A stretch of DNA of 64,000 nt from Dokdonia pacifica (GTDB taxonomy: Bacteria; Bacteroidota; Bacteroidia; Flavobacteriales; Flavobacteriaceae). The stretch lies in NCBI RefSeq assembly GCF_900188275.1, contig NZ_FZNY01000001.1, positions 930,001 to 994,000 of the forward strand. The letters are read 5' to 3'. Under the pieces are notes generated by a model, which saw nothing but the letters and a program-made list of their open reading frames with translations, did not search any database and was not told the DNA's origin. Below, piece after piece: positions 26,709-36,540 of this stretch (its first letter is position 1; each line of letters begins with the position of its first letter). Both the position numbers and the translations under genes were made by a program.

Positions 26709-28793
26709 ATGTCGCAAAGATACACTATTACAGCTGCTTTACCGTATACAAACGGTCCCATTCATATAGGTCACCTTGCAGGAGTTTATGTCCCTGCCGA
26801 TATTTATGCGCGTTATTTACGTATGCAAGGAGCCGATGTAGCTTTTGTATGTGGAAGTGATGAACATGGCGTTCCTATTACAATTAAAGCCAAAAAAGAA
26901 GGCATTACTCCTCAAGATGTAGTAGATAAATATCACGCAATTATCAAGCAATCGTTCCTTGATTTTGGAATCACCTTTGATAATTACTCGCGTACCTCTG
27001 CACCTATTCATCATGAAACAGCATCCGATTTTTTTAAGACGATGTATGAGAAAGGGAAGTTTCTAGAAGAAACCAATGCCCAACTCTATGATGCAGAAGC
27101 AAACCAATTTCTTGCTGATCGTTTTGTGACAGGAACCTGTCCGAAATGTGGGTTTGAAGAAGCCTATGGAGATCAGTGTGAAAACTGTGGGACATCTCAT
27201 AATGCTACCGATTTAATCAATCCTAAAAGTGCTATTACAGGAGCTGTTCCTACACTTAAAGAAACTAAACACTGGTTTTTACCATTAGATCAATACGATG
27301 CGTTCTTTAAAGAATGGATCTTAAAAGGACATAAAAAAGATTGGAAATCTAATGTATATGGGCAATGTAAATCATGGATTGATGATGGATTACGCCCTCG
27401 TGCGGTTACCCGTGATCTGGATTGGGGAATTCCTGTGCCTGTAGAAGGAGCAGATGGAAAAGTACTTTATGTGTGGTTTGACGCCCCTATCGGTTATATA
27501 TCTGCCACCAAAGAATGGGCAGCACGAGAAGGAAAAGACTGGGAACCGTATTGGAAAGATGAAAATACCAAACTCCTTCACTTTATTGGGAAGGATAATA
27601 TTGTATTTCACTGTATTATTTTCCCTGCGATGTTAAAAGGACATGGTGATTATATCTTACCAGACAATGTACCTGCTAATGAGTTTTTAAATCTAGAAGG
27701 CAACAAGCTTTCTACCTCAAAAAACTGGGCCGTTTGGTTACACGAATATTTAGAAGATTTTCCTGAGAAGCAAGATGTATTGCGTTATGTATTAACAGCC
27801 AATGCTCCCGAAGGAAAAGACAATGACTTTACATGGAAGGATTTTCAACAACGTAACAATAGCGAACTCGTAGCTATTTTTGGAAATTTCATTAACCGTG
27901 TTGCTGTCCTTACAAAAAAATATTATGATGGAGAGGTGCCTACACCTAGTATGTTTACTGACGTTGATCTTAAAACATTAGAAGAAGTACGTGCGTATCC
28001 AGCTGTGATAGGAAGTAGCGTAGAAAAATACCGCTTTCGCGAAAGCCAAAACAGCCTCATGAACCTTGCACGACTAGGAAATAAGTACTTAGCTGATGCA
28101 GAGCCATGGAAAACGATTAAAACTGATGAAGAACGTACCAAAACAGTTATGTATGTAGCCCTTCAAATTGCTACAGCACTTTCTGTGCTTTCTGAACCGT
28201 TTTTACCATTTACCTCTAAGAAATTAAAGACCATTCTTAATACAGAAATTTTAGATAGTTTATCATGGAACGATATTTCTCTCCCTCTGGGAGAGATGCC
28301 GAATGGCAGAGAGGGTTTACTACCTTCTGGACATAGAATCATTGAAAAAGCACCTCTTTTATTTACTAAAATAGAAGACGCCGATATCCAAAAGCAGTTA
28401 GATAAATTAGAAGCTAGCAAAAAAACCAATGAAGCCGAAAATGCTGTTGCCGAGCCTCAAAAAGACACTATTGGTTTTGATGATTTTACAAAAATCGATA
28501 TGCGTGTGGGGACTATTATAGAAGCCGAAAAAGTTCCAAAAACCAAAAAGCTGATGAAGCTTACCGTAGATACGGGCATTGATACACGTACCATTGTTTC
28601 TGGAATCGCCGAAAGTTTTACTGCCGAAGAAATTATAGGTAAAAAAGTAACCGTATTGGTAAATCTAGCGCCGCGTGCTTTACGTGGAGTAGAGAGTCAA
28701 GGAATGATCCTAATGACGGAAGACACCAATGGAAAACTCGTATTCTTAAATCCTGATACAGACGGAGTGAAGAATGGGGAGACGATTAATTAA
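26709..28793 (+). CDS. metG: Methionyl-tRNA synthetase
   Basis: A 694-residue class I aminoacyl-tRNA synthetase charging tRNA-Met. The HIGH motif is H19-I-G-H22 in [10 protein letters not shown]. Zinc-knuckle cysteines lie at about 146-162 (CPKCG..CENCG). The KMSKS-type motif is KLSTSKN near 333-338. The anticodon-binding helical domain is at about 385-545, and a C-terminal Trbp111/EMAPII-like tRNA-binding domain at about 590-694 ([17 protein letters not shown] ... MILMT). A palindrome at 28035 encodes YRFRES. A GC-hairpin repeat at 28278-28315 lies in frame and adds [13 protein letters not shown] near residues 524-536. Its own promoter precedes it. Confidence 0.97.
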   Translation: MSQRYTITAALPYTNGPIHIGHLAGVYVPADIYARYLRMQGADVAFVCGSDEHGVPITIKAKKEGITPQDVVDKYHAIIKQSFLDFGITFDNYSRTSAPIHHETASDFFKTMYEKGKFLEETNAQLYDAEANQFLADRFVTGTCPKCGFEEAYGDQCENCGTSHNATDLINPKSAITGAVPTLKETKHWFLPLDQYDAFFKEWILKGHKKDWKSNVYGQCKSWIDDGLRPRAVTRDLDWGIPVPVEGADGKVLYVWFDAPIGYISATKEWAAREGKDWEPYWKDENTKLLHFIGKDNIVFHCIIFPAMLKGHGDYILPDNVPANEFLNLEGNKLSTSKNWAVWLHEYLEDFPEKQDVLRYVLTANAPEGKDNDFTWKDFQQRNNSELVAIFGNFINRVAVLTKKYYDGEVPTPSMFTDVDLKTLEEVRAYPAVIGSSVEKYRFRESQNSLMNLARLGNKYLADAEPWKTIKTDEERTKTVMYVALQIATALSVLSEPFLPFTSKKLKTILNTEILDSLSWNDISLPLGEMPNGREGLLPSGHRIIEKAPLLFTKIEDADIQKQLDKLEASKKTNEAENAVAEPQKDTIGFDDFTKIDMRVGTIIEAEKVPKTKKLMKLTVDTGIDTRTIVSGIAESFTAEEIIGKKVTVLVNLAPRALRGVESQGMILMTEDTNGKLVFLNPDTDGVKNGETIN
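28035..28044. repeat. In-frame TTTCGCGAAA copy in metG
   Basis: Encodes RFRES in the anticodon-binding domain ([12 protein letters not shown]). Confidence 0.9.
28278..28315. repeat. GC-hairpin repeat inside the metG coding sequence
   Basis: TCTCTCCC/GGGAGAGA (28278-28285, 28289-28296) with a 3-base loop, then TGCC/GGCA, then GAGAGGG. It looks like an intergenic dispersed repeat, yet it is read in frame. Confidence 0.65.
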
Positions 28794-28896
28794 GCTCATT
28801 TTGTAACAATAGAATCGATATACATACATATGAGATAACCATTATAGGTATCCTCTACAAAAAAAGATGCTTGAAAATCAATAACTATCCTCATTT

Positions 28897-30348
28897 ATGA
28901 AATCACTTTTTTATTGTCTATTCATCTGTATAAGTTCAACTATATACAGTCAAGAATCTGTTCTAAATTTTCAAAATTTAGATTTTAAAAGACAAATTAG
29001 AAATGTTGAGAATTACTCATTATCAGACGAAAAGACAAATAACCTTGCGATCGTCATAGGACAAAAAGATAAGATTGCTGGATATTTATACAATGCAAAT
29101 TTTGAAAAAATAGGGGAAGCTTCCGGAATTCGATTAAAGAGACGTTATAAAGAAACTATAGGATACAGTATTACAGATGAAACTACATACACTTTAGTTT
29201 ATGGAACTGATTCTAGAAAAAAATTTGGATATGTTTCTATAGATCTTAAAACAGGTGAAATCGTATCTAACGAAATTGATTTTACCTTTGATGGTGAAAA
29301 ATACCTCGAAACAATCCATTTTGAGAATAGAATGATTATGATGAGTGCAACAAAAAGTAATGCACTTATATTAAGAGAGTTTACTCCTAATTTCACTTTC
29401 AAAAAAATTGCAACATTCCAATTAGATCCTGATGATGAAGAGCAAAAATTATTAAACAGTGGTTTTAGATTTGATATTTTTGGGGCTAACACTAGAGGTG
29501 GTATAACCAAAATAGACAATCGTGTTCCTAATAGAATAGAACGTGCCTCAAAAGAGAATAAACTCTATCATCAAAAAGATAAGGTATATATCACTTTTGA
29601 AGATGAAGAGTCATATACTATACTCAATACACTTGACCTTTCAAGTTTAGAATTAACAACGGAAACATTTTCATATCCTAAAGGAAAAATTGATGAGTTC
29701 AAAAATTTCAATTCTTTTATTCATGGTGAAAACTTCTTTCATATAGCAAGTTCTCGTGATGAAATGATTTTTCAAATAAAGAATTTTGATAATACTATCT
29801 TAAAAGAATATTATGTTGCTCAGGAAGATAGTATTGAATTTAAAAATTCACCAATCATTCAACACGGGTCTGCTTACAGAAATAAAAAAAGAGAACTTAA
29901 TACTACTAAACAGTTCTTACGAAAAATTACTAGTGGAAACATAGGGGTTTCTATTCATCAAGAAAATCTACAGTATCAAATCACACTAGGAAGCCATGCC
30001 GTTATAAATAGTGGCGGCGGTTATGTTGGCGGTCCTGTCGGCCCTGTTGGAGGAACAACTATAGCTGTTCCTAATGGTGGTTCTGTATTTATTCCTGCAT
30101 ATAACCCAGCGTTTTCATCGTACGGTGGTTATGGATTTTCAAAAGCAGTGTACGTAAATGGTTTATTCGATACTGATTTTAATCATATTAAAGACAAAGA
30201 ATTTCAAGACAATATTTTTGATCGTATAAAAGAGTTTCAAGATGAGCTAAAATGGGACACCGCAGAAGATGTATTTATACATAATGGTACAACGTATTTT
30301 AGTTTTTGGAATACTAAAGAACAAAAGTATACTTTACTTAAATTCTAA
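28897..30348 (+). CDS. Secreted protein of unknown function, paralogue of 34123-35562
   Basis: A 483-residue protein with a signal peptide (about 1-19, SSTIYSQ). It is beta-rich throughout and probably propeller-like (e.g. SYTILNTLDLSSLELTTETFSYPKGK). A Gly/Pro-rich low-complexity insert lies near residues 370-410 (GGGYVGGPVGPVGG). The segment FKNSPIIQHGSAYRNKKRELNTTKQFLRKITSGN aligns directly with FKNTPIIQEGGEFKSYRELEKTSKFLRKVASSN of the gene at 34123. The family is not recognised. Its end overlaps the convergent serine hydrolase gene by 4 bases. Confidence 0.75.
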   Translation: MKSLFYCLFICISSTIYSQESVLNFQNLDFKRQIRNVENYSLSDEKTNNLAIVIGQKDKIAGYLYNANFEKIGEASGIRLKRRYKETIGYSITDETTYTLVYGTDSRKKFGYVSIDLKTGEIVSNEIDFTFDGEKYLETIHFENRMIMMSATKSNALILREFTPNFTFKKIATFQLDPDDEEQKLLNSGFRFDIFGANTRGGITKIDNRVPNRIERASKENKLYHQKDKVYITFEDEESYTILNTLDLSSLELTTETFSYPKGKIDEFKNFNSFIHGENFFHIASSRDEMIFQIKNFDNTILKEYYVAQEDSIEFKNSPIIQHGSAYRNKKRELNTTKQFLRKITSGNIGVSIHQENLQYQITLGSHAVINSGGGYVGGPVGPVGGTTIAVPNGGSVFIPAYNPAFSSYGGYGFSKAVYVNGLFDTDFNHIKDKEFQDNIFDRIKEFQDELKWDTAEDVFIHNGTTYFSFWNTKEQKYTLLKF

Positions 30349-31448
30349 CCCTGTAACACCTCCTTAATTCGAGAGATAAACACATTGTTACTCGTCCATG
30401 ATTTTCCAAGACGTACAATGATGAGATCTTCACTGGGTGACACATATACTTGTTGTCCTAAAATACCAAGTGCATAAAAATCATCGCCACAATCTTTGCT
30501 GTACCATTGGTATTGATAACAGTCATTTCCTTTGTTAGGCGTTATTAATTTTTCTACCCATGCTTTTGGCACTATTTGCTTGCCTTTATATTCCCCTTTA
30601 TGAATCATGAGACGTGCAATCTTCGCCAGGTCAATAGCGGTAGTATTCAAACAACAAAACGCTTTGGTGTTTTTATTCTTCTCATCATCATAACTCCATG
30701 TTGCTGGGTTTTCCATTTCTAAAGGAATCCATAGTTTGGCTTCTAGGTATTTCCCCAGTTGCATCTCGGTAACACGTTCTACCGCAATACCAAGTAAGGT
30801 CGTACACACACTTTGATACTCATGATGCGTCCCTGGTTCATAGTTAAATTCCATAGCAGAAATTTGCTTCAATTGCTTCTTCCCATAATACAATCGACTT
30901 ACCTCATCAAACGGACTACTATATGTTTCATCAAATTCCAATCCTGCACGCATATCAAGCAGATGTTCTAATGTGAGTCTTTTAAATTTTGGATCAGCTT
31001 CATTGAGTTCAGGAATATATTTAGTAATCGGATCTTGCACACTTTCTAGCTTTCCTTCTTCCAATGCAATGCCTACTAAAAGAGATGTTACTGATTTGGA
31101 TACCGAAAAGATATTAGAAATCGAATCTCGTTTATACCCTTCATAATACTTCTCAAACACAATTGCATCGTCTTTTATCACTAAAAAAGCTGTCGTTTCT
31201 GAATATTCATCTAATACCTGATCCATCACATACCGTTCTCCTTTTACCGAAAATGTAAGCGAATCCATTTTTCTAGCAGCATCGGTGTTACTCCCATCTT
31301 TAAAGTAAAAGGTGTTTTCTCCCGTATTCACTTCGGTATATGGGAATATTTTATGATCATCTATATCGGCTTTATAATATCGGATCATACGACCATAATG
31401 ACAGGATTGTAAACAGATAAGGAAAAGGATAAGAGCTATTTTTCTCAT
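30345..31448 (-). CDS. Serine hydrolase, beta-lactamase/class C type lipoprotein
   Basis: About 367 residues. I place the start at the ATG giving MRKIALILFLICLQSC, a clear lipoprotein signal with acylated Cys16; the frame stays open 9 codons further upstream. The SxxK motif is S115-V-S-K118 (NIFSVSKSVTSLLVG). A Y-x-S/N-like motif appears as EYQS in YEPGTHHEYQSVCTTLLG. HLLDMRAGLEF is typical of the family. Members include penicillin-binding proteins and esterases, so the substrate cannot be told from sequence. It is a lone gene. Confidence 0.87.
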   Translation of the reverse strand: MRKIALILFLICLQSCHYGRMIRYYKADIDDHKIFPYTEVNTGENTFYFKDGSNTDAARKMDSLTFSVKGERYVMDQVLDEYSETTAFLVIKDDAIVFEKYYEGYKRDSISNIFSVSKSVTSLLVGIALEEGKLESVQDPITKYIPELNEADPKFKRLTLEHLLDMRAGLEFDETYSSPFDEVSRLYYGKKQLKQISAMEFNYEPGTHHEYQSVCTTLLGIAVERVTEMQLGKYLEAKLWIPLEMENPATWSYDDEKNKNTKAFCCLNTTAIDLAKIARLMIHKGEYKGKQIVPKAWVEKLITPNKGNDCYQYQWYSKDCGDDFYALGILGQQVYVSPSEDLIIVRLGKSWTSNNVFISRIKEVLQG

Positions 31449-31961
31449 AGTATGTTTCGTATTGATTCCATACAAACATATTTTCTTTTCATCGCGTAAA
31501 CGTATTATATAATGCGTTTGTGGTGAAATAGCCCTTATTTGTGGTTAAAAATATTACACTTTTGAAGGACACTTAATTATTCTTTACAACTTATTAAAAA
31601 AATTAGGTTCTTTTTCTCCAGTATAACAAGGAGTTTTCGTTAAAAATTTTTGAAGCCTTGGAAACGACAAAGTGTGAGCTTTAGGCGAGGAGTAGCGATG
31701 GAAAAACTCCTTGTGGTTTTTCGCTTTAAGCGAAAAAATACCTAAGAAAAAGCGTCTTTTCTTTTGGTTCTGTTTTCTTTGGACGAGCAAAGAAAATGAA
31801 CAAACATGTTTATTATGAGTTAATTATTATTCTTAAAGTTATGTTCTCGACTTTAGCCTGTCTTGAGCTATGACGAAAGGCTCGAACAGACAAAACTATA
31901 TCTTGTTTACGTCGAAAACCTTTCTTAAAGTAACCATACACCCCACTATTTTTAGTTATTT
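31449..31961. other. 513-base intergenic region made of dispersed repeats
   Basis: It holds two recognisable elements. The first, about 31584-31800, is an element whose minus-strand reading yields a frequently mis-annotated short ORF (MLVQRKQNQKKRRFF...). It contains the palindrome TTTTCGCTT/AAGCGAAAA around 31718-31736 and the block AAAAGCGTCTTTTCTTTTGG. The second, about 31845-31910, carries TCTCGACTTTAGCCTGTC and TGACGAAAGGCTCGAACAG, a CTCGA-type flavobacterial repeat. No gene is supported. Confidence 0.55.
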
Positions 31962-34112
31962 TTGAATCAATACACCCAAGTAAAAAAAGAGTCTTTGTTA
32001 CACTATATTCAAAAACACACCCAACTTCCCGAATCAGGTATAAAAAATACCTTAAAATTACTTGCCGAAGATTGCACCCTTCCTTTTATAGCTCGCTATC
32101 GTAAAGAAGCTACCGGAAATCTAGACGAAGTAGAAATTGGACAAATTATTACATATAAGGAGCAGTTTGAAACCCTTGAAAAACGGAAAACAGCTATCTT
32201 TAAATCCTTAGAAGAACAAGGTGTTTTAACCGACGAATTACGTTCTAAACTCAATACAGCACAAGACCTTACTACGGTAGAAGACATCTACCTTCCTTAT
32301 AAGAAAAAGCGTAAAACCAAAGCAGAAACCGCTCGTAAAAATGGACTAGAACCACTGGCAAAGATGATCATGAGTCAGAATGCTCGTGACCTAGAAGGAT
32401 TGGCACATCGGTATACAACCAATGAGGTTCCCGCTGCCGAAGATGCTTTAGAAGGCGCTCGCCATATTATTGCCGAGTGGATCAATGAACGATCAGATAT
32501 ACGATCAGGTATACGCTATCAATTAGAGCGTTTTGCAATGATTGAAACAAAGGTCGTTAAAGCAAAAGAAACAGACGAAAAAGCTCAAAAATTTAGAGAC
32601 TATTTTAATTGGTCAGAATCCTTAAGCAGGTGCCCTTCGCATCGGTTATTAGCTATTTTACGAGCAGAAACAGAAGGTTATATTCGCGTTAAAATTACCA
32701 TTGATGATGAACGTGTACTAGAAAAAATAGAACGCAAAATTATTCGATCACATAATGATTGTGCTGCACAGATAACACTCGCAATCAAAGATGCGTACAA
32801 GCGTTTGTTACTCCCATCGCTATCCAATGAGGCCTTATCTGAGGCTAAAAAGAAAGCCGATGAAACCGCTATTCAGGTATTTGCTAAAAACCTACAACAA
32901 CTCTTACTAGGTGCCCCTTTGGGTGAAAAACGCATCCTAGCCATTGACCCTGGGTTTAGAACAGGGTGTAAAGTAGTTTGTCTAGATGCACAGGGTAAAC
33001 TATTACATAATGAGACCATCTATCCACATGCTCCAAAAAACGATGACAAAGGAGCTATTAAAAAAATAAGTTCGCTTACTGATGCCTACAAAATTGAAGC
33101 CATTGCCATTGGAAACGGAACGGCTTCTCGCGAAACCGAACGCCTTATCAAACGGATTCATTTTAAAAATGAGATGCAGGTATTTGTCGTGAGTGAAGCG
33201 GGTGCTTCGATTTACTCGGCATCTAAGATTGCCAGAGATGAATTCCCAAATTATGATGTGACCGTACGTGGTGCGGTTTCTATAGGAAGACGTCTGGCAG
33301 ATCCTCTTGCAGAACTTGTAAAGATTGATGCCAAATCTATTGGTGTGGGTCAATATCAACATGATGTTGATCAAACAGCCCTAAAGAATAGCTTAGATCG
33401 TGTGGTAGAGAATTGTGTAAATCGTGTAGGAGTTAATATCAATACCGCAAGTGCTCCCTTATTGAGTTATGTATCGGGTATTGGACCTAAATTGGCAGAA
33501 GGTATTATACGCTTTCGCGAAAGCGAGGGCTCATTTACAACCAGAATTACTATCAAAAAAGTACCTCGTCTAGGTGGTAAAGCCTTTGAGCAAGCCGCAG
33601 GATTTCTAAGAATTAAAGATGCAGAAAATCCACTGGATGATTCTTCTGTGCATCCGGAACGTTACAAACTCGTACAACAAATTGCAAAAGACCAACAGAT
33701 TTCTATTTCAGAAATGATTGGAAATAGCACCCTTTTAAAAGGCATTGACCTTCAGAAATATGTAACCGAAGAGGTTGGAATGCCTACGCTTACAGATATC
33801 ATTACTGAGCTTGAAAAACCAGGTTTGGATATCCGGGAGAAAGCAAAAGTATTTACCTTCAATCAAAATATCAGAACCATAGAAGATGTCCAGGCAGGAC
33901 AATTACTTCCTGGAATTGTAAATAATATCACCAACTTTGGATGCTTTGTGGATATAGGCATTAAAGAAAGTGGATTGATACACATTTCAAACCTCGCCGA
34001 TGGATTTGTATCTGATGTGTCGGCACATGTGAGTTTACAACAACAAATTATCGTAAAGGTACTCGAGGTTGATATTTCGCGAAAGCGAATCCAATTGAAA
34101 TTACATAAATAA
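31962..34112 (+). CDS. tex: Tex-family RNA-binding protein
   Basis: A 716-residue cytosolic protein thought to act in transcription or RNA metabolism. Domains in order: a helical N-terminus with TLPFIARYRKEATGNLDEVEIG (about 35-55), a YqgF-like RNase H fold starting ILAIDPGFRTGCKVVCLDA (about 325), tandem helix-hairpin-helix motifs around 495-560 (INTASAPLLSYVSGIGPKLAEGIIRFRES; VPRLGGKAFEQAAGFL) and a C-terminal S1 domain at about 640-712 (GQLLPGIVNNITNFGCFVDIGIKESGLIHISNL). The start is TTG at 31962 or possibly TTG at 31995. The palindrome at 33513 encodes IRFRES within the HhH region, and the one at 34075 encodes ISRKRI at the end of S1. Confidence 0.94.
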   Translation: MNQYTQVKKESLLHYIQKHTQLPESGIKNTLKLLAEDCTLPFIARYRKEATGNLDEVEIGQIITYKEQFETLEKRKTAIFKSLEEQGVLTDELRSKLNTAQDLTTVEDIYLPYKKKRKTKAETARKNGLEPLAKMIMSQNARDLEGLAHRYTTNEVPAAEDALEGARHIIAEWINERSDIRSGIRYQLERFAMIETKVVKAKETDEKAQKFRDYFNWSESLSRCPSHRLLAILRAETEGYIRVKITIDDERVLEKIERKIIRSHNDCAAQITLAIKDAYKRLLLPSLSNEALSEAKKKADETAIQVFAKNLQQLLLGAPLGEKRILAIDPGFRTGCKVVCLDAQGKLLHNETIYPHAPKNDDKGAIKKISSLTDAYKIEAIAIGNGTASRETERLIKRIHFKNEMQVFVVSEAGASIYSASKIARDEFPNYDVTVRGAVSIGRRLADPLAELVKIDAKSIGVGQYQHDVDQTALKNSLDRVVENCVNRVGVNINTASAPLLSYVSGIGPKLAEGIIRFRESEGSFTTRITIKKVPRLGGKAFEQAAGFLRIKDAENPLDDSSVHPERYKLVQQIAKDQQISISEMIGNSTLLKGIDLQKYVTEEVGMPTLTDIITELEKPGLDIREKAKVFTFNQNIRTIEDVQAGQLLPGIVNNITNFGCFVDIGIKESGLIHISNLADGFVSDVSAHVSLQQQIIVKVLEVDISRKRIQLKLHK
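33513..33522. repeat. In-frame TTTCGCGAAA copy in tex (HhH region)
   Basis: Encodes RFRES in EGIIRFRESEG; RFR.S/K is natural at this HhH position, so the copy fits without changing the fold. Confidence 0.9.
34075..34084. repeat. In-frame TTTCGCGAAA copy in tex (S1 domain end)
   Basis: The only copy read in the third frame, giving ISRKRIQL, the usual end of an S1 domain. Confidence 0.9.
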
Positions 34113-34122
34113 AATTTAATAC

Positions 34123-35562
34123 ATGAGAATTGTTATCCTATTACTTTTATTTTTAGTCTCTTATACGGGTATCTCGCAAGAGCCATTTTTAAGCTTTGAC
34201 CATTATTTAAAAAAGAGTAAAAAACCCACGCAGGTATTTGCTGCTAGTTTTGAGGAAGAAAATCATTTTCTAATCTTTATTGAAGATAAAAAACAAGTAT
34301 CTGTATACAATTTTGACGAGATGGGTAATGAGAGAGCAGAAGGGTTTTCTTTTCCCAACTTTGTCAAAAAATATCCAAACATAGGTGGTTATATCTATAA
34401 TGATAATGACACCTATACGTTGTACTTATCTACATTAAATAAAAAAAAGTGGGCGATTCTAACTCTAAATTTTAAGAATAGATCTTTTAATCTTCAGGAA
34501 ACCAAATTAGAAATAAGTAAAGGTCGTATCCTAGAATCATTGCTCTATAATAATAAGCAGTATGTATTTACGCTTAAACGGGATACGTCTATTTTTGAAG
34601 TAGCGGCATTAGCATCAGACGGAACTGTAACGACACAAGAATTCCCTTTTGATGATGCAGATTTTAGTGAGGGCAGGCGTAGTATGCCAAATTTAGATCG
34701 CTTACTACATGAAACTTTTACCAAAAGAGCCGATATTATAGATAGTGAATCGCCTATCGCCTTAGAGTCCTCAAAGTCGAGAACTAAGTTTTATCAAGAG
34801 GAACATCTCATCACACTTACCATAGATGCTTCTAAGAAAAAAACGCATTATTTACAGTTTAATTTAGACACAAATACGTCTACATATAAAGCCATTCCAA
34901 AACCTACGTTTGATAATAAATTACTGAGTTCTAAATCAAATTCATTTATTTTTGAAGACAAGCTTTTTGTTTTAAAAATCTCTTCTGATGAGATGGATTT
35001 TTCTATTTACAACCTAGATTCTAACGAAAATATTGCTTCTTTCTCTGCTCAAAAAGGAACTCCTATTGGTTTTAAAAATACGCCAATTATTCAGGAAGGA
35101 GGAGAATTTAAATCGTATCGCGAACTAGAAAAGACCTCTAAGTTTTTACGTAAAGTAGCTTCTTCAAATCCTGCCATTGCTGTTTTTAAAGAAAACGATC
35201 GATACATCATTACCTTAGGAGCAACTAAAGAAATCGCACAAACGGGTCCTACGTTCTTTATCTATGGCGGGGGTCTCGCAGGTGCTGTCGCTGGAGGGAT
35301 TATATCTGGTATTGCAAATGCTACCTATTATCAATACAATGCCTATTCTTATACGAAGAGTGCTCGTTTTCAAATGGTATTAGATAGCAATTTCCAATTT
35401 GTAGTAAATGCAGAAATCCCTTTAAATGTTTTTGATAATATTAGCGATTTTACACAAGAAACGCCTCCTACAGTGATACAAACAGTATTTAAATTTAATG
35501 ACGCTTATATTTGGGGTGCTGTGAGTGCCAAAAACAATAAGCTTAACTTTTTTAAATTCTAG
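34123..35562 (+). CDS. Secreted protein of unknown function, paralogue of 28897-30348
   Basis: A 479-residue protein with a signal peptide (about 1-18, VSYTGISQ). It is beta-rich throughout. A Gly/Ala-rich hydrophobic insert near residues 383-405 (IYGGGLAGAVAGGIISGIA) occupies the same place as the Gly/Pro insert of its paralogue. The C-terminal part KFNDAYIWGAVSAKNNKLNFFKF matches FIHNGTTYFSFWNTKEQKYTLLKF. It begins 10 bases after tex and ends 3 bases before the HDAC-like gene, so a tex-34123-35566 operon is likely. Confidence 0.75.
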   Translation: MRIVILLLLFLVSYTGISQEPFLSFDHYLKKSKKPTQVFAASFEEENHFLIFIEDKKQVSVYNFDEMGNERAEGFSFPNFVKKYPNIGGYIYNDNDTYTLYLSTLNKKKWAILTLNFKNRSFNLQETKLEISKGRILESLLYNNKQYVFTLKRDTSIFEVAALASDGTVTTQEFPFDDADFSEGRRSMPNLDRLLHETFTKRADIIDSESPIALESSKSRTKFYQEEHLITLTIDASKKKTHYLQFNLDTNTSTYKAIPKPTFDNKLLSSKSNSFIFEDKLFVLKISSDEMDFSIYNLDSNENIASFSAQKGTPIGFKNTPIIQEGGEFKSYRELEKTSKFLRKVASSNPAIAVFKENDRYIITLGATKEIAQTGPTFFIYGGGLAGAVAGGIISGIANATYYQYNAYSYTKSARFQMVLDSNFQFVVNAEIPLNVFDNISDFTQETPPTVIQTVFKFNDAYIWGAVSAKNNKLNFFKF

Positions 35563-35565
35563 TGA

Positions 35566-36468
35566 GTGCTTAAAATAGCCTATCATTCTATCTATAAACA
35601 TCATTTACCAGATGGGCATCGGTTTCCTATGGCAAAGTATGATTTGTTACCTCGACAACTTATCTATGAAGGTACTTGTACGGAAGCTAATTTTTTTGAG
35701 CCTACACCCATAGAAGATGTACATGTATTGCGATGCCATACACAAGAATATCTTACCAATCTAAAAGCATTAAACATAGAACGTCGTGAGGCTCGGAAAA
35801 TAGGGTTTCCACTTTCAAAAGAATTGGTAGAACGCGAACTCATCATTGCACAAGGCACTATAGAAGGTTGTGTATATGCTATTGAACATGGAATTGCAAT
35901 GAATATTGCAGGAGGCACCCATCATGCCTATACAAATCATGGAGAGGCGTTCTGTATGCTTAATGACCAAGCCATAGGAGCTCGTTATTTACAAGCAAAC
36001 GGACTTGCAAATAAGATACTCATGGTAGACTTAGACGTACATCAAGGCAATGGCACTGCTGAGATTTTTCAGAATGATCCTAGCGTGTTTACATTTTCTA
36101 TGCATGGAAAAGCCAACTACCCGTTTAAAAAAGAAACATCCGATCTAGATATTGCTTTAGAGACAGATACGCAAGATGCCCTATACTTAGCCACGCTAAA
36201 AGACATCTTACCAAAACTCATTGCACAAGAACAACCTGACTTTATTTTTTACTTAAGTGGTGTAGATATACTCACTAGTGATAAATTAGGAAAACTTGGG
36301 TGTAGTCTAGAAGGATGTGCAGCACGTGATCGGTATGTATTGCAGACGTGTCATGATCTTCAAATCCCTGTACAATGTAGTATGGGAGGTGGTTATTCTC
36401 CTGAAATTAAAACTATTATTGAGGCACATGCGAATACCTTTCGGTTAGCGCAGGATATTTATTTTTAA
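35566..36468 (+). CDS. Histone-deacetylase-like hydrolase
   Basis: A 300-residue arginase-fold enzyme of the HDAC/AcuC/amidohydrolase class. It shows the family landmarks: MNIAGGTHHAYTNHGEAFCMLND (active-site His pair and substrate loop), ILMVDLDVHQGNGTAEIF (zinc ligands Asp and His), FTFSMHGKANYPF, FIFYLSGVDILTSDKLG (third ligand Asp) and PVQCSMGGGYS. It probably deacetylates a small molecule or acetyl-lysine protein. The start is GTG at 35566, 3 bases after the preceding stop. Length is typical of bacterial class IV-like members. Confidence 0.92.
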   Translation: MLKIAYHSIYKHHLPDGHRFPMAKYDLLPRQLIYEGTCTEANFFEPTPIEDVHVLRCHTQEYLTNLKALNIERREARKIGFPLSKELVERELIIAQGTIEGCVYAIEHGIAMNIAGGTHHAYTNHGEAFCMLNDQAIGARYLQANGLANKILMVDLDVHQGNGTAEIFQNDPSVFTFSMHGKANYPFKKETSDLDIALETDTQDALYLATLKDILPKLIAQEQPDFIFYLSGVDILTSDKLGKLGCSLEGCAARDRYVLQTCHDLQIPVQCSMGGGYSPEIKTIIEAHANTFRLAQDIYF

Positions 36469-36480
36469 ATCCAAATTAAA

Positions 36481-36520
36481 GTCCCTTCTCCTTTTGGGAG
36501 AGGGGATTTAAGGGTGAGGG
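36481..36520. repeat. GC-rich hairpin repeat R5 between HDAC-like gene and crtY
   Basis: CCCTTCTCC/GGGAGAGGGG makes a 9-bp stem (one G-T pair), followed by ATTTAAGGGTGAGGG. It belongs with R1-R4. It lies 20 bases before the crtY start, so the crtY promoter overlaps or follows it. Confidence 0.75.
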
Positions 36521-36540
36521 AATTTACGTAACTTCGTCTT

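Noticed and set aside
31584-31790. 68-residue minus-strand ORF (MLVQRKQNQ...)
   Set aside because: It lies inside a dispersed intergenic repeat; such ORFs recur as annotation artefacts.
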